Below are positions 46,053-54,266 of a stretch of DNA of 64,000 nucleotides, piece by piece (position 1 is the first letter of the stretch; the number at the start of each line of letters is the position of its first letter). The notes below the pieces were generated by a model. That model did not search any database. It was not told the origin of the DNA and saw nothing but the letters and a program-made list of their open reading frames with translations. Both the position numbers and the translations under genes were made by a program. Origin of the DNA: Kitasatospora mediocidica KCTC 9733 (lineage in GTDB: Bacteria; Actinomycetota; Actinomycetes; Streptomycetales; Streptomycetaceae); NCBI RefSeq assembly GCF_000744225.1, contig NZ_JQLN01000001.1, positions 496,001 through 560,000 of the forward strand, given 5' to 3'.

Positions 46053-46275
46053 GTACATCCTCTCGACAGACCCCGGGCGGACACACGGAACCAGACCCCG
46101 ACGAAAGGGCCTCGAAATCCCGCTTGCCTCTCCAACAGACGACCGGCGCGTCCTCGACGCGCCGTGCCGCCCCGGCCACCCATCCACACCCGCACACCCC
46201 GGACAGGGGGCCGTACGAGAGACACCGACAGAACACGGTGCGCCGGGGGTGAACCCGAGTAGTGCTCGCTGCACT
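46053..46275 (-). promoter_or_regulatory. long conserved 5' leader of transglycosylase copy A
   Basis: About 220 bases separate the predicted transcription start from the start codon. The last 70 or so bases are nearly identical to copy B. The start-proximal hairpin AGTGC-TCGCT-GCACT (46261-46275) is also shared, and a middle stem GGCGCGTC/GACGCGCC is present. No ydaO-type c-di-AMP consensus (for example CAGCTAACC) was recognised, so the RNA class is open. Confidence 0.6.
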
Positions 46276-46282
46276 GAGAACG

Positions 46283-46311
46283 AAGTTAGGCGCCACCCCC
46301 ACCCAGCACAA
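46283..46311 (-). promoter_or_regulatory. predicted promoter of transglycosylase copy A
   Basis: On the minus strand, -35 TTGTGC (46306-46311), 17-base spacer, -10 TAACTT (46283-46288). The same arrangement (TTGTGG, 18, TAAGTT) occurs in copy B. Confidence 0.65.
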
Positions 46312-46424
46312 GCAATTCCACAAACCCCCAGCTCAGAACAGCGTTACCGCCGGTAAAGATCTCCCCCGACACCCCCACACCCCGTCAACCCCAAGCACCA
46401 CCCACCCCCACCCACCCCCCGAAA

Positions 46425-46438
46425 GTGGCCCACCCCAC
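46425..46438 (-). promoter_or_regulatory. Crp-like site, proximal, copy A
   Basis: Minus strand GTG-GGGTGG-GCCAC matches the Streptomyces Crp consensus GTG-N6-GNCAC. It lies 114 bases upstream of the -35 box. The surrounding 46380-46540 is strongly C-rich on the plus strand and holds no gene. Confidence 0.55.
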
Positions 46439-46512
46439 ACCACAAAACCCCACCACCCCCACTCCCCGTCCACCCACCCACCACCCACCGCCACCAACGA
46501 CCCCACCCCCCA

Positions 46513-46526
46513 GTGGCCCCCACCAC
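46513..46526 (-). promoter_or_regulatory. Crp-like site, distal, copy A
   Basis: Minus strand GTG-GTGGGG-GCCAC matches GTG-N6-GNCAC. It is exactly 88 bases from the proximal site. Confidence 0.55.
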
Positions 46527-46545
46527 ACCACCCCGGATCGATCCG

Positions 46546-47103
46546 TCAGGGCTTGGGCTCCCAGCCCGGCGGCGGGCCGATCGTGGCGGCCTCGGGGCCG
46601 AAGGCGGCGACGTAACTCGGGTGGATCGCGCTCCACTTCGCGCCCGGGCTCCACAACACACCGGCGCCGTCGAGGTGGGCGGCGAGGAGGTCGAGGCACT
46701 CGTGCCAGCCGGCGCCGTCGCGGGCGGCCTTGCCGCGCTCGTCGAGGGTGTCCAGCAGGACGAGGGTGCAGCCGCCCGCCCGCGCGGAGACCTCCAGCCG
46801 GATCACGTCCGGTCCCCAGCTGAACTCCAGCAGGGACGGCGGCGCGTAGGCGAGTACCTCGCCGTGGAAGTCGGGCCCGCGGCCCTCCGGGTCGGCGAAG
46901 ATGAGGGTGCCGCCGACCGTCCACTCCCCGGTGATCAGGTGCGGGAACCAGGCGGCCAGGTGCTCGCGCTCGGTGATCGCCCGCCAGACCTTCTCGGGCG
47001 GATGGTCGAGGTCGCGGGTGAAGCGCAGGCGCCAGCGCGCGCCGGTCCGCTCCAGCGTGCCGATGTCGTTCGTACTGCTGTCGTTCGTACTGCTGTCGGT
47101 CAT
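46546..47103 (-). CDS. SRPBCC / AHSA1-family protein
   Basis: 185 residues. RFTRDLDHPPEKVWRAITER, then EHLAAWFPHLITGEWTVGG and EVLAYAPPSLLEFSWG are the typical START-like AHSA1 pattern; a hydrophobic-ligand cavity protein. The N-terminus has a direct repeat SSTNDSSTND encoded by a 15-bp duplication. Its ATG overlaps the stop of the ArsR gene as ATGA. ArsR-AHSA1 pairs are common in actinobacteria, with the regulator controlling the pair; the ligand is unknown. Confidence 0.9.
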   Translation of the reverse strand: MTDSSTNDSSTNDIGTLERTGARWRLRFTRDLDHPPEKVWRAITEREHLAAWFPHLITGEWTVGGTLIFADPEGRGPDFHGEVLAYAPPSLLEFSWGPDVIRLEVSARAGGCTLVLLDTLDERGKAARDGAGWHECLDLLAAHLDGAGVLWSPGAKWSAIHPSYVAAFGPEAATIGPPPGWEPKP

Positions 47104-47441
47104 CTGGGCCTCCGGTGATCGAGGTCGTCCATGGATGCGAGGTGACGTTCGAGCCGGTCCAGGCCGGCGCCCCACGCGGCGCGGTACGGCGCCAGCCAGG
47201 CGTCCAGTTCGAGCAGCGGTTCGGGCCGCAACCGGTAGAGCCGGCGCTGCTCCGCGACCCGGACCTCCACCAGCCCCGCCTCGCGCAGCACCCGCAGGTG
47301 CTTGGAGACGGACGGCTGGCTGGCCTCCAACTCGGCGGCGAGTTCGCCGACCGAGCGTTCTTCGGCGCGCACCAGGTCGAGTATCCGGCGGCGGCGCGGT
47401 TCGGCGAGTACTTCGAAGACCGATGTCACACGATCGAGCAT
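47100..47441 (-). CDS. ArsR-family winged-helix regulator
   Basis: 113 residues. MLDRVTSVFEVLAEPRRRRI opens the fold, SVGELAAELEASQPSVSKHL is the recognition helix region and EQRRLYRLRPEPLLELDAWL closes the wing. There are no Cys ligands, so it is not a classical metal sensor. First gene of a two-gene operon with the AHSA1 protein; probable autoregulator. Confidence 0.9.
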   Translation of the reverse strand: MLDRVTSVFEVLAEPRRRRILDLVRAEERSVGELAAELEASQPSVSKHLRVLREAGLVEVRVAEQRRLYRLRPEPLLELDAWLAPYRAAWGAGLDRLERHLASMDDLDHRRPR

Positions 47442-47494
47442 GCCTCTGTAGTTATATGCCTGTCAAGGAATGTAGGACCCGGGAGCCGAACATG

Positions 47495-47543
47495 CCGCCG
47501 GGCCGGCCGCTCCCCTGATCAAGGGGGGCGGCCGGCCCGGCGG
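47495..47543. terminator. long bidirectional hairpin
   Basis: A 16-bp stem (47495-47510 with 47528-47543) whose loop contains a further CCCCT/AGGGG pairing. It lies between the transglycosylase-LysM gene end and the ArsR gene start on the same strand. Confidence 0.8.
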
Positions 47544-47558
47544 TGGGGTGGGGCTCGG

Positions 47559-48301
47559 TCAGACGGTGAGGACCTGGCCCGGCAGGATCACGTCGGGGTT
47601 GCCGCCGATGACCTGGGTGTTCTTGCTGTAGAGCGTGGCGGTGTCGGTGCCGTGCGCGGCGGCGATGCCACTGAGGGTGTCGCCGCTGTGGACGGTGTAG
47701 CTTCCGCCGGCCGCGGGGGCCTTGGTGGACGGCGCGGCGGGCTTGGCCGGGGTCGCGGGCTTGGCGGCCTTCGGGCCTGGGCCTGCGCCGGGGCCTGGGT
47801 CGGCGCCTGGGTGTCCTGGCTCTTGGTGGTGCCAGTGGTGCCGCTGGTTCCGGTGGTCGCAGCGGCGCTGCCGGTGTCGACGGAGGCGGCGGCGCCACCG
47901 GCGGTCAGGCCGGCCTTGACCGAGCAGACCGGCCAGGCACCGGGGCCCTGAGCGGCCAGCACCTTCTCCGCCACCGCGATCTGCTGCGCCTCGGTGGCCT
48001 GCGACGCCTGAGCCGCGTACTGGGTGCCACCGAAGGCCGCCCAGGTCGACGGGGTGAACTGCAGACCGCCGGAGAAGCCGTTGCCGGAGTCGATGCTCCA
48101 GTTCCCGGTGCTCTCACACTGGGCCACCTTCTCCCACGTGGAGGCCGACGCGGCCGAAGCCGTCGTCGCCGTCACGAGACCCGCAACCGGCAGGGCAACG
48201 ACGACGCCACCCATCAGCGCCATCCGCAGACGGCCACGACGACCGGCCTTCACGGAGTTACCGGCGACAGCGGAAGCGGAGTTCTCGGTACGGAAGGTCA
48301 T
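47559..48301 (-). pseudogene. secreted transglycosylase with LysM domain, copy B, apparent frameshift
   Basis: The N-terminal 130 residues are nearly identical to copy A: same signal, CESTGNW catalytic motif, [15 protein letters not shown]. After a Thr/Gln/Ala linker ([12 protein letters not shown]) the frame breaks. Adding one G at 47773-47775 (a C on the coding strand) restores [18 protein letters not shown] and a complete LysM domain ([20 protein letters not shown], ending PGQVLTV) for about 247 residues. LysM anchors the enzyme to peptidoglycan. Whether the frameshift is real or a homopolymer error cannot be told here. Read literally, translation continues out of frame to a stop at 47588. 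Confidence 0.85.
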
Positions 48302-48506
48302 GTAAATCCTCTCGACAGACCCCGGGCGGACACACGGAACCAGACCCCGACGAAAGGGCCTCGAAATCCCGCATGTCTCTCCAGCAGACGACCGGCCACG
48401 CCTTGGACGCTCCGTGCCGCCCCTGGTCACCCACCCACACGAGAAGCACCGGAAGACGGTGCGTGGCGTGGGGTGAGGCGAACCCGAGCAGTGCTCGTTG
48501 GCACTG
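48302..48506 (-). promoter_or_regulatory. long conserved 5' leader of transglycosylase copy B
   Basis: About 205 bases, matching the copy A leader at both ends: hairpin AGTGC-TCGTTG-GCACT (48491-48506) near the predicted start and the near-identical 70 bases before the start codon. The middle is diverged but keeps the GGGCGGCACG block. Confidence 0.6.
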
Positions 48507-48512
48507 GGAACG

Positions 48513-48542
48513 AACTTAGAGAACGCCCGCCCCCCGCCACAA
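48513..48542 (-). promoter_or_regulatory. predicted promoter of transglycosylase copy B
   Basis: Minus strand: -35 TTGTGG (48537-48542), 18-base spacer, -10 TAAGTT (48513-48518), at the same relative position as in copy A. Confidence 0.65.
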
Positions 48543-48654
48543 CCACGCGGACAAACCCGCAGGCCAGAGGCCTGTTACCGGCAGTACTGATCATCGACCG
48601 GGCCCGCACGGCCCGTCAGCCGCAAGGCGCCGCCCCGGCCACCCGTGCCCCGAA

Positions 48655-48668
48655 GTGGCCCACCACAC
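48655..48668 (-). promoter_or_regulatory. Crp-like site, proximal, copy B
   Basis: Minus strand GTG-TGGTGG-GCCAC matches GTG-N6-GNCAC. It lies 113 bases upstream of the -35 box, almost the same distance as in copy A. No gene is visible in 48543-48782. Confidence 0.55.
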
Positions 48669-48742
48669 ACCGAAATCCCGCGCCGCGGCCACGCTGCGTG
48701 GAGCACCGCACCACCCGCCGCGACCGACCACCCCACCTCCCA

Positions 48743-48756
48743 GTGGCCCCCACCAC
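48743..48756 (-). promoter_or_regulatory. Crp-like site, distal, copy B
   Basis: Minus strand GTG-GTGGGG-GCCAC, identical to the distal site of copy A and again exactly 88 bases from the proximal site. Confidence 0.55.
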
Positions 48757-48782
48757 AGAGCGCCCCCGCAGGCCCCGCGACA

Positions 48783-48808
48783 CGGGGTGCCGGGACGCCG
48801 GCACCCCG
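48783..48808 (-). terminator. hairpin after the AIM24-like gene
   Basis: CGGGGTGCCGG (48783-48793) pairs perfectly with CCGGCACCCCG (48798-48808) around a four-base loop, 12 bases beyond the stop. Confidence 0.8.
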
Positions 48809-48819
48809 CGCGGCCCCGC

Positions 48820-49578
48820 TCAGCTGCGCAGGATGCCGCCGACGATCGAGCCGATCCCGGCGCCCTCGGCACCGGCCGTCGCCGCGTCGCGTGCCAGGTA
48901 CGGCTCCAAGGCGTGCGCCAGGCCGGACAGCGGCATGCTCTGCAGCCAGATCTGGCCCGGGCCGGTCAGCGCCACCAGGTGGTAGCCGTCGCCGCCGAAG
49001 ATCTTGTTGGCGATGCCCGGCACCCGCGTGATGGTGAACTGGACCTGCTCGTCGAACATCCCCACGTGCCCGGGGTGGACCAGCATCGTCTGGCCGGGGG
49101 CCAGGGTGTACTGGGTGAGCTCGCCGGACAGTTCGATCCAGGCCCGGCCCTGCCCGTGCAGGCGCTGCAGCACGAAGCCCTCGCCGCCCCACAGTCCGCC
49201 GCGGAACGACTGCTGCAGGGCGACCGTCGGGCTGATCCCGGGGGTCCCGCAGACCCAGCCGTGCCGGTGCACCAGGACGCCGCGGCCCGGCGCGATGTCC
49301 ACCGGGACGATGTGCCCGGGCACCTTGGCCGCGAAGGCCACCAGGCCGGTACCGCCCTGCGCCTGGTACTGCGTCAGGAAGATCCCGCCGCCGCCCACCG
49401 CGCGCTTGATCGCCCCCATGAACCCGCCACCGCCGGGGCCGCCGGTGTTCGTGGTCTGCGACATCTGCATGTTCGCCGACATCCACGACAGCTCCCCGTG
49501 GGCAGAGATCACCGCCTCTCCCGGCGCCAACTCGATCTCCAGCACCGGCATCGTGCTGCCCTTGACCACAGCCTGCAT
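48820..49578 (-). CDS. AIM24 / TIGR00266-family protein
   Basis: 252 residues. ELAPGEAVISAHGELSWMSA, GGGFMGAIKRAVGGGGIFLT and VPVDIAPGRGVLVHRHGWVCG, followed by GGLWGGEGFVLQRLHGQG, are the conserved blocks of the tryptophan-RNA-binding-attenuator-like AIM24 fold. Function in bacteria is not established. The start at 49578 has GAGGGGA upstream; the longer open frame is untranslated leader. Divergent from the second DUF574 methyltransferase across about 250 bases without an evident operator. Confidence 0.9.
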   Translation of the reverse strand: MQAVVKGSTMPVLEIELAPGEAVISAHGELSWMSANMQMSQTTNTGGPGGGGFMGAIKRAVGGGGIFLTQYQAQGGTGLVAFAAKVPGHIVPVDIAPGRGVLVHRHGWVCGTPGISPTVALQQSFRGGLWGGEGFVLQRLHGQGRAWIELSGELTQYTLAPGQTMLVHPGHVGMFDEQVQFTITRVPGIANKIFGGDGYHLVALTGPGQIWLQSMPLSGLAHALEPYLARDAATAGAEGAGIGSIVGGILRS

Positions 49579-49834
49579 CTCGGTCCCCTCCCCCCTGCGC
49601 GCCCCGGGCCGCTCCCGGCCGGGGTCGGGCGGTCCGACACCGCCCCCGGGGCGCACGGTATCGCTGGATTCCGACACCGGCCAGGGTGGGTGCGGATCCG
49701 GCCGTCCGGCGGTCAACGGCCCGTCCGCACCGGCGAACCGGGGACCCGGAGGCCACCCGTCCGTACAGTAGTCCGAGGCTGCCGCTATGCTTCCCCCCAC
49801 CGCGACGCGGTGGCCGGGTGACGAGGGGAAGCAC

Positions 49835-50632
49835 GTGCAGCAGTCAGCGAACGAACGGGACATGACGGGCCTTCAGGCGGATCGTCCGCACCCCGCCCGC
49901 ATCTACGACTACTGGCTGGGCGGCAAGGACAACTTCCCGCCCGACCGGGTGGCCGCGGAGCACGCGATCAGCGTGTCGGCGGACATTCCGGCGGCGGCCC
50001 GCGAGAACCGCGCCTTCCTGCAGCGCGCGGTGCGGATGTGCGCGCAGCAGGGCATCCGCCAGTTCATCGACATCGGCGCCGGCCTGCCCTCGCCGGGCAA
50101 CGTCCACGAGGCGGCCCAGTCGGTCGCCCCGGACTCCCGCGTGGTCTACGTCGACAACGACCCGATCGTCCTCACCCACGGCCGGGCGCTGCTCGCCGAC
50201 AACCGGTCGACCACAGTGCTGACCGGGGACGTCCGCGAACTGGACGAGCTGCTCGACCGGCCCGAACTGCGCGCCCTGGTCGACCTCTCGCAGCCGGTCG
50301 CCGTGCTGCTCGTCGCGGTCCTGCACTTCGTCACGGACGACGAAGCGCGCGAGGCGGTGGAGAAGGTCAGAAGCCGGGTCGCGCCGGGCAGTTACCTGCT
50401 GCTGTCGAACAGTACCCACGAGGGGAACCCGGAGCGCGCCGCGGCGGCCGCGAAGACCTGGGACAAGACGGCCTCCGGCATCCGGCTGCGCGACCGCGCG
50501 CACGTCGAGACGTTCTTCGAGGGCTGGGAGCTGCTGGAGCCGGGCGTCACCTTCGTCCCGCTCTGGCGCCCGGAGGGTCCCACCGACCAGAGCACCCGCT
50601 GGATGTACGCGGGCGTCGGCCGCAAGGCCTGA
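49835..50632 (+). CDS. DUF574 / SAM-dependent methyltransferase family protein, second copy
   Basis: About 265 residues from a GTG at 49835 with GAGGGGA six bases upstream; an ATG at 49862 is the alternative. RPHPARIYDYWLGGKDNFPP, FIDIGAGLPSPGNVHEAAQS and VVYVDNDPIVLTHGRALL match the paralogue at 43552-44397 block by block, while the C-terminus is diverged. Substrate unknown. Confidence 0.9.
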   Translation: MQQSANERDMTGLQADRPHPARIYDYWLGGKDNFPPDRVAAEHAISVSADIPAAARENRAFLQRAVRMCAQQGIRQFIDIGAGLPSPGNVHEAAQSVAPDSRVVYVDNDPIVLTHGRALLADNRSTTVLTGDVRELDELLDRPELRALVDLSQPVAVLLVAVLHFVTDDEAREAVEKVRSRVAPGSYLLLSNSTHEGNPERAAAAAKTWDKTASGIRLRDRAHVETFFEGWELLEPGVTFVPLWRPEGPTDQSTRWMYAGVGRKA

Positions 50633-50692
50633 CCCCACCCGTGGTGCGGGGGTCGCCGGCTTGAAACCCGTCGGAGCGGGCAGGCGACCACC

Positions 50693-51562
50693 ATGCCAGG
50701 AAACGCCGCACCCGCGCCGAGCTTTCGGCGTGCCTTCGTCCTCGGCGGCGGCGGATACCTCGGCGCCCACGAAGTCGGCATGCTCAAGGCCCTGCTGGAG
50801 GCGGGCATCCGCCCCGATCTGGTGGTGGGCACCTCGGTGGGCGCCATCAACGGCGCGCTGGTCTCCGCCGACCCCACCCCGGCCGCCGTCGACCGCCTCA
50901 CCGAGGTCTGGACCGGCCTGGCCTCCTCGGCCGTCTTCGCGGGCTCGGTGCTCCAGCGCGCCAGAACCGCCGCCCGCAGTCGCACCTACCTGCACTCCAA
51001 CACGCAGCTGCGCGCCCTGCTGGAGGCCGACCTGCACGGACGCCGGATCGAGGATCTGGCCGTCCCCTTCCAGTGCGTGGCCGCCGGCATCGAGTCCGCA
51101 GCCGAACACTGGTTCACCGAGGGCCCGGTCGTCGACGCGCTGCTGGCCTCCTCGGCCGTCCCCGGGCTGCTGCCCGCCGTCCGGATCGGCGACCGGCACT
51201 ACCTCGACGGCGGCCTGGTGAACAGCATCCCGGTGGGCCGGGCGGTCACGCTGGGCGCCCGCGAGGTCTACGTCCTCCAGGTGGGCCGGGTCGAGAAGCC
51301 GTTGCGACCGGCCCGGCGGCCCTGGGAGGTCCCGCTGGTCGCCTTCGAGATCGCCCGGCGGCACCGGTTCGCGCGCGAGCTGAGCGACCTGCCCGCCGAC
51401 GTCACGGTCCACGTCCTGCCCACCGGGTCCGCCGACGACGCCGTGCCGGGGCCGATCGGCCAGCTGCGCTACCGGGACGCCGAGCGGGTCACCGAGCGGA
51501 TCGACCGCGCTTACGCGGCCTCCGCCCGGTACCTGGCCGCGCTGCCCGCGCGGCACGGCTGA
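50693..51562 (+). CDS. patatin-like phospholipase
   Basis: 289 residues. The oxyanion motif is LGGGGYLGAHEVG, the nucleophile elbow VVGTSVGAINGAL (Ser in GTSVG) and the dyad Asp is in YLDGGLVNSIP: a full catalytic Ser-Asp set. Cytosolic (no signal). It releases fatty acids from phospholipids or other acyl esters. Eleven bases downstream starts the lysophospholipid acyltransferase-like gene on the same strand, so a deacylation-reacylation pair is plausible. Confidence 0.9.
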   Translation: MPGNAAPAPSFRRAFVLGGGGYLGAHEVGMLKALLEAGIRPDLVVGTSVGAINGALVSADPTPAAVDRLTEVWTGLASSAVFAGSVLQRARTAARSRTYLHSNTQLRALLEADLHGRRIEDLAVPFQCVAAGIESAAEHWFTEGPVVDALLASSAVPGLLPAVRIGDRHYLDGGLVNSIPVGRAVTLGAREVYVLQVGRVEKPLRPARRPWEVPLVAFEIARRHRFARELSDLPADVTVHVLPTGSADDAVPGPIGQLRYRDAERVTERIDRAYAASARYLAALPARHG

Positions 51563-51573
51563 GCTCCCCCGCG

Positions 51574-52676
51574 ATGAGCCGCGCGCGCAGCGTCCTGCGC
51601 CGGACCGTCACCGTCCCGGCGCTGCTGGCCGCCATTGCGGTGTCGGCCGCGGTGTTCGTCCTGCTGCTGGTCCTCACCCTGCCGGTGTCCCTGCTGCGCC
51701 GCGGCCGGCAACGGCCCGTACGGCTGTCCGGCTTCCTGCTGCTCTACCTGGTCACCGACCTGCTCGGACTGCTGGCCGCCACCGGCATCTGGGTGCGCTG
51801 CCTGCCGCTGGGCCGGGACGACCCGCGGCGCGACGCGCTGAACCGGACGCTGCTGCGGCGCCTGCTGCGCTTCCTGCACCGCGCCGGCGCACGGATCTTC
51901 GGCCTGCGGCTGCTGGTGGACCCGCCCCTGCCGTCCGCGCCGGCGGCCGGCCCCGGGGCCTGCTGGTCCTGGCCCGGCACGCCGGCCCCGGGGACTCCTT
52001 CCTGCTGGTCGACGCCCTGCTGACGGAGTGCGGCCGGCACCCCCGGATCGTCCTCAAGGAGCGGCTGCGGCTGGATCCGTGCCTGGACGTCCTGCTCGGC
52101 CGGCTGCCCAGCTGCTTCGTCCCGGCCGGGAACGACCAGGAGAGCGGGACGGACGAGAGCGGAACCGACGGGAGCCGGGCCGACGATAGCCGGACCGTCG
52201 AGCGGATCGCCGACCTCGCGCGTGGCATGCGCGGCGCCGACGCGCTCGTCCTCTTCCCGGAGGGCGGCAACTTCACCGAGCGGCGCCGGCGCCGGGCGAT
52301 CCGCTGGCTGCGGCACCACGGCGAACACCGCCGGGCCGCTCACGCGGCGCTGGACCGCTACGTGCTCCCGCCCCGCACCGCGGGCACCCTGGCGGCGCTC
52401 GCCGCCGCGCCGGGGGCCGACGTGGTCTTCGTCGCGCACACCGGGCTCGACGGCATCGACTCCCTCGCCACCGCCTGGAACGGGATTCCGCTGCGCCACC
52501 GGGTCCACGCGCACTGGTGGCGGGTGCCCGCGGCCGACCTGCCGACGGACGAGGACGCGCGCACGCTCTGGCTGTTGGATCAGTGGGACCGGGTGGACGA
52601 CTGGGTGCGCCGGCATCGCGAGGCGGGCGAAGCCGATGAAGCCGGAAAGGCCGGGCGGACGCGGCCAACCGGCTGA
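51574..52676 (+). pseudogene. PlsC-like acyltransferase, apparent frameshift
   Basis: The first frame gives two membrane spans (VPALLAAIAVSAAVFVLLLV, then FLLLYLVTDLLGLLAATGIW) and stops at 52023. A second frame from about 51955 continues with LLVLARHAGPGDSFLLVDAL, which holds the H-x4-D acyltransferase motif, then ADALVLFPEGGNFTERRR (the FPEG motif) to 52676. Adding one G to the run at 51955-51958 joins them into about 367 residues. The catalytic motifs are intact, so a sequencing error is as likely as decay. A DESGTDGS-type acidic low-complexity stretch lies between the two motifs. Confidence 0.8.
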
Positions 52677-52706
52677 AGCCCGCGTCCGCCAGGTGTCGAC
52701 GGCCCG

Positions 52707-54233
52707 ATGCCGGGCAAACGGTGGGCCATGCAGAGTGACACCGGACGCACCGCGTCCTCGACCAGCGCCCGGGACAACGCCGACAACGACACCGAGCCGA
52801 TCCGCACCCAGGTGCCGGCCAGGCTGGACCGCCTGCCGTGGTCGCGATGGCACTGGCGGATCGTCATCGGCCTGGGCACCGTGTGGATCCTGGACGGCCT
52901 GGAAGTCACCATCGTCGGCAACATCGCCGGGCGGCTCTCCGAACAGGGCAGCGGTATCGCGATCACCTCCGCCCAGGTGACCACCTGGGCGGCGGCGCTG
53001 TACGTGGCCGGCGCGTGCTGCGGTGCGCTCTTCTTCGGCCGGCTGGCCGACCGGCACGGCCGCAAGAAGCTCTTCATGGTGACGCTGGCCGTCTACCTGG
53101 GCGCCACCGCCGTCACCGCCCTCTCCTGGACGGCGTGGTTCTTCCTCCTGTGCCGGTTCGTCACCGGCTTCGGCATCGGCGGCGAGTACGCGGCGATCAA
53201 CTCGGCGATCGACGAGCTGATCCCGGCCCGGGTCCGCGGCCGGATCGACCTGATCATCAACGGCACCTTCTGGATCGGCGCGGCGGTCGGTTCGCTGGCC
53301 TCCGTCGTTCTGCTGAACACCTCGCTCTTCGCCACCGACCTGGGGTGGCGGCTGGCCTTCGCGATCGGGGTCGTGCTGGGTCTGGTGATCCTGCTGGTCC
53401 GCCGCCACGTGCCGGAGAGCCCCCGCTGGCTCTTCACCCACGGCCGGGCCCAGGAGGCCGAGGACCTGGTCGCCGACATCGAACGGACGGTCACCGAGCA
53501 GACCGGCGAGGCCCTGCCCGAGGCCGAAGGCACCGTGGTGATCCACCCGCGGCGCTCGATCGGCTTCGGCGAGGTCGCGAGCACCGTCTTGCGGACCTAC
53601 CCCCGGCGGACCGTCCTCGGGCTCTCGCTCTTCGTCGGCCAGGCGTTCCTGTACAACGCGGTGACCTTCGGCTACGCGGTGATCCTGACGACCTTCTTCC
53701 AGGTGCCGAACGGCAGCACGGGCTACTACTTCGTGGTGATCGCCGTCGGGAACTTCCTCGGCCCGCTGCTGCTCGGCCGGCTCTTCGACACCGTCGGCCG
53801 CAAGACGATGATCGCCGGCACCTACGTGCTGTCCGGGCTGCTGCTGTTCGGCACGGCCGCGCTCTTCCAGCAGGGCGCGCTGAACGCCACCACCATGACG
53901 GCCTGCTGGACGGTGGTGCTCTTCTTCGCCTCGGCGGGCGCCAGTTCGGCCTATCTGACGGTCAGTGAAGTGTTCCCGCTGGAGATCCGCGCGCTGTGCA
54001 TCGCGTTCTTCTACGCGGTTGGCACGGCACTGGGCGGCATCACCGGCCCGCTGCTCTTCAACGGCCTGGTGAGCAGCGGCAAGCCCGCCGACACCACCCT
54101 CGCCTTCTGCATCGGGGCCGCCCTGATGGTGGCGGCCGGCCTGGTCGAGGCCGCGATCGGGGTCAGGGCGGAGGGGCGCAGCCTGGAGGACCTCGCCGCG
54201 CCGCTCAGCTCGGCCGCCCCGGGCGACGGCTGA
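52707..54233 (+). CDS. major facilitator superfamily transporter (sugar/aromatic acid porter-like)
   Basis: 508 residues with 12 predicted spans. The motif-A loop GRLADRHGRKKLF and a second-half copy GRLFDTVGRKT are present, as is the post-TM6 PESPRWLF of the sugar/metabolite-H+ symporter group. The N-terminal span carries WILDGLEVTIVGNIAG with an Asp, as in the SV2/niacin-like subgroup. Substrate not determinable. The start is uncertain between 52707 and 52728. It ends 33 bases before the convergent phosphatase gene. Confidence 0.9.
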   Translation: MPGKRWAMQSDTGRTASSTSARDNADNDTEPIRTQVPARLDRLPWSRWHWRIVIGLGTVWILDGLEVTIVGNIAGRLSEQGSGIAITSAQVTTWAAALYVAGACCGALFFGRLADRHGRKKLFMVTLAVYLGATAVTALSWTAWFFLLCRFVTGFGIGGEYAAINSAIDELIPARVRGRIDLIINGTFWIGAAVGSLASVVLLNTSLFATDLGWRLAFAIGVVLGLVILLVRRHVPESPRWLFTHGRAQEAEDLVADIERTVTEQTGEALPEAEGTVVIHPRRSIGFGEVASTVLRTYPRRTVLGLSLFVGQAFLYNAVTFGYAVILTTFFQVPNGSTGYYFVVIAVGNFLGPLLLGRLFDTVGRKTMIAGTYVLSGLLLFGTAALFQQGALNATTMTACWTVVLFFASAGASSAYLTVSEVFPLEIRALCIAFFYAVGTALGGITGPLLFNGLVSSGKPADTTLAFCIGAALMVAAGLVEAAIGVRAEGRSLEDLAAPLSSAAPGDG

Positions 54234-54266
54234 GGCCCGCACGGCGGTCGTCGGGTCAGCTGCCGT

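Noticed and set aside
46053..48506. ydaO-type c-di-AMP riboswitch in the transglycosylase leaders
   Set aside because: Expected because rpfA in Streptomyces has one, but the conserved ydaO blocks could not be found in either leader. An Rfam covariance search would settle it.
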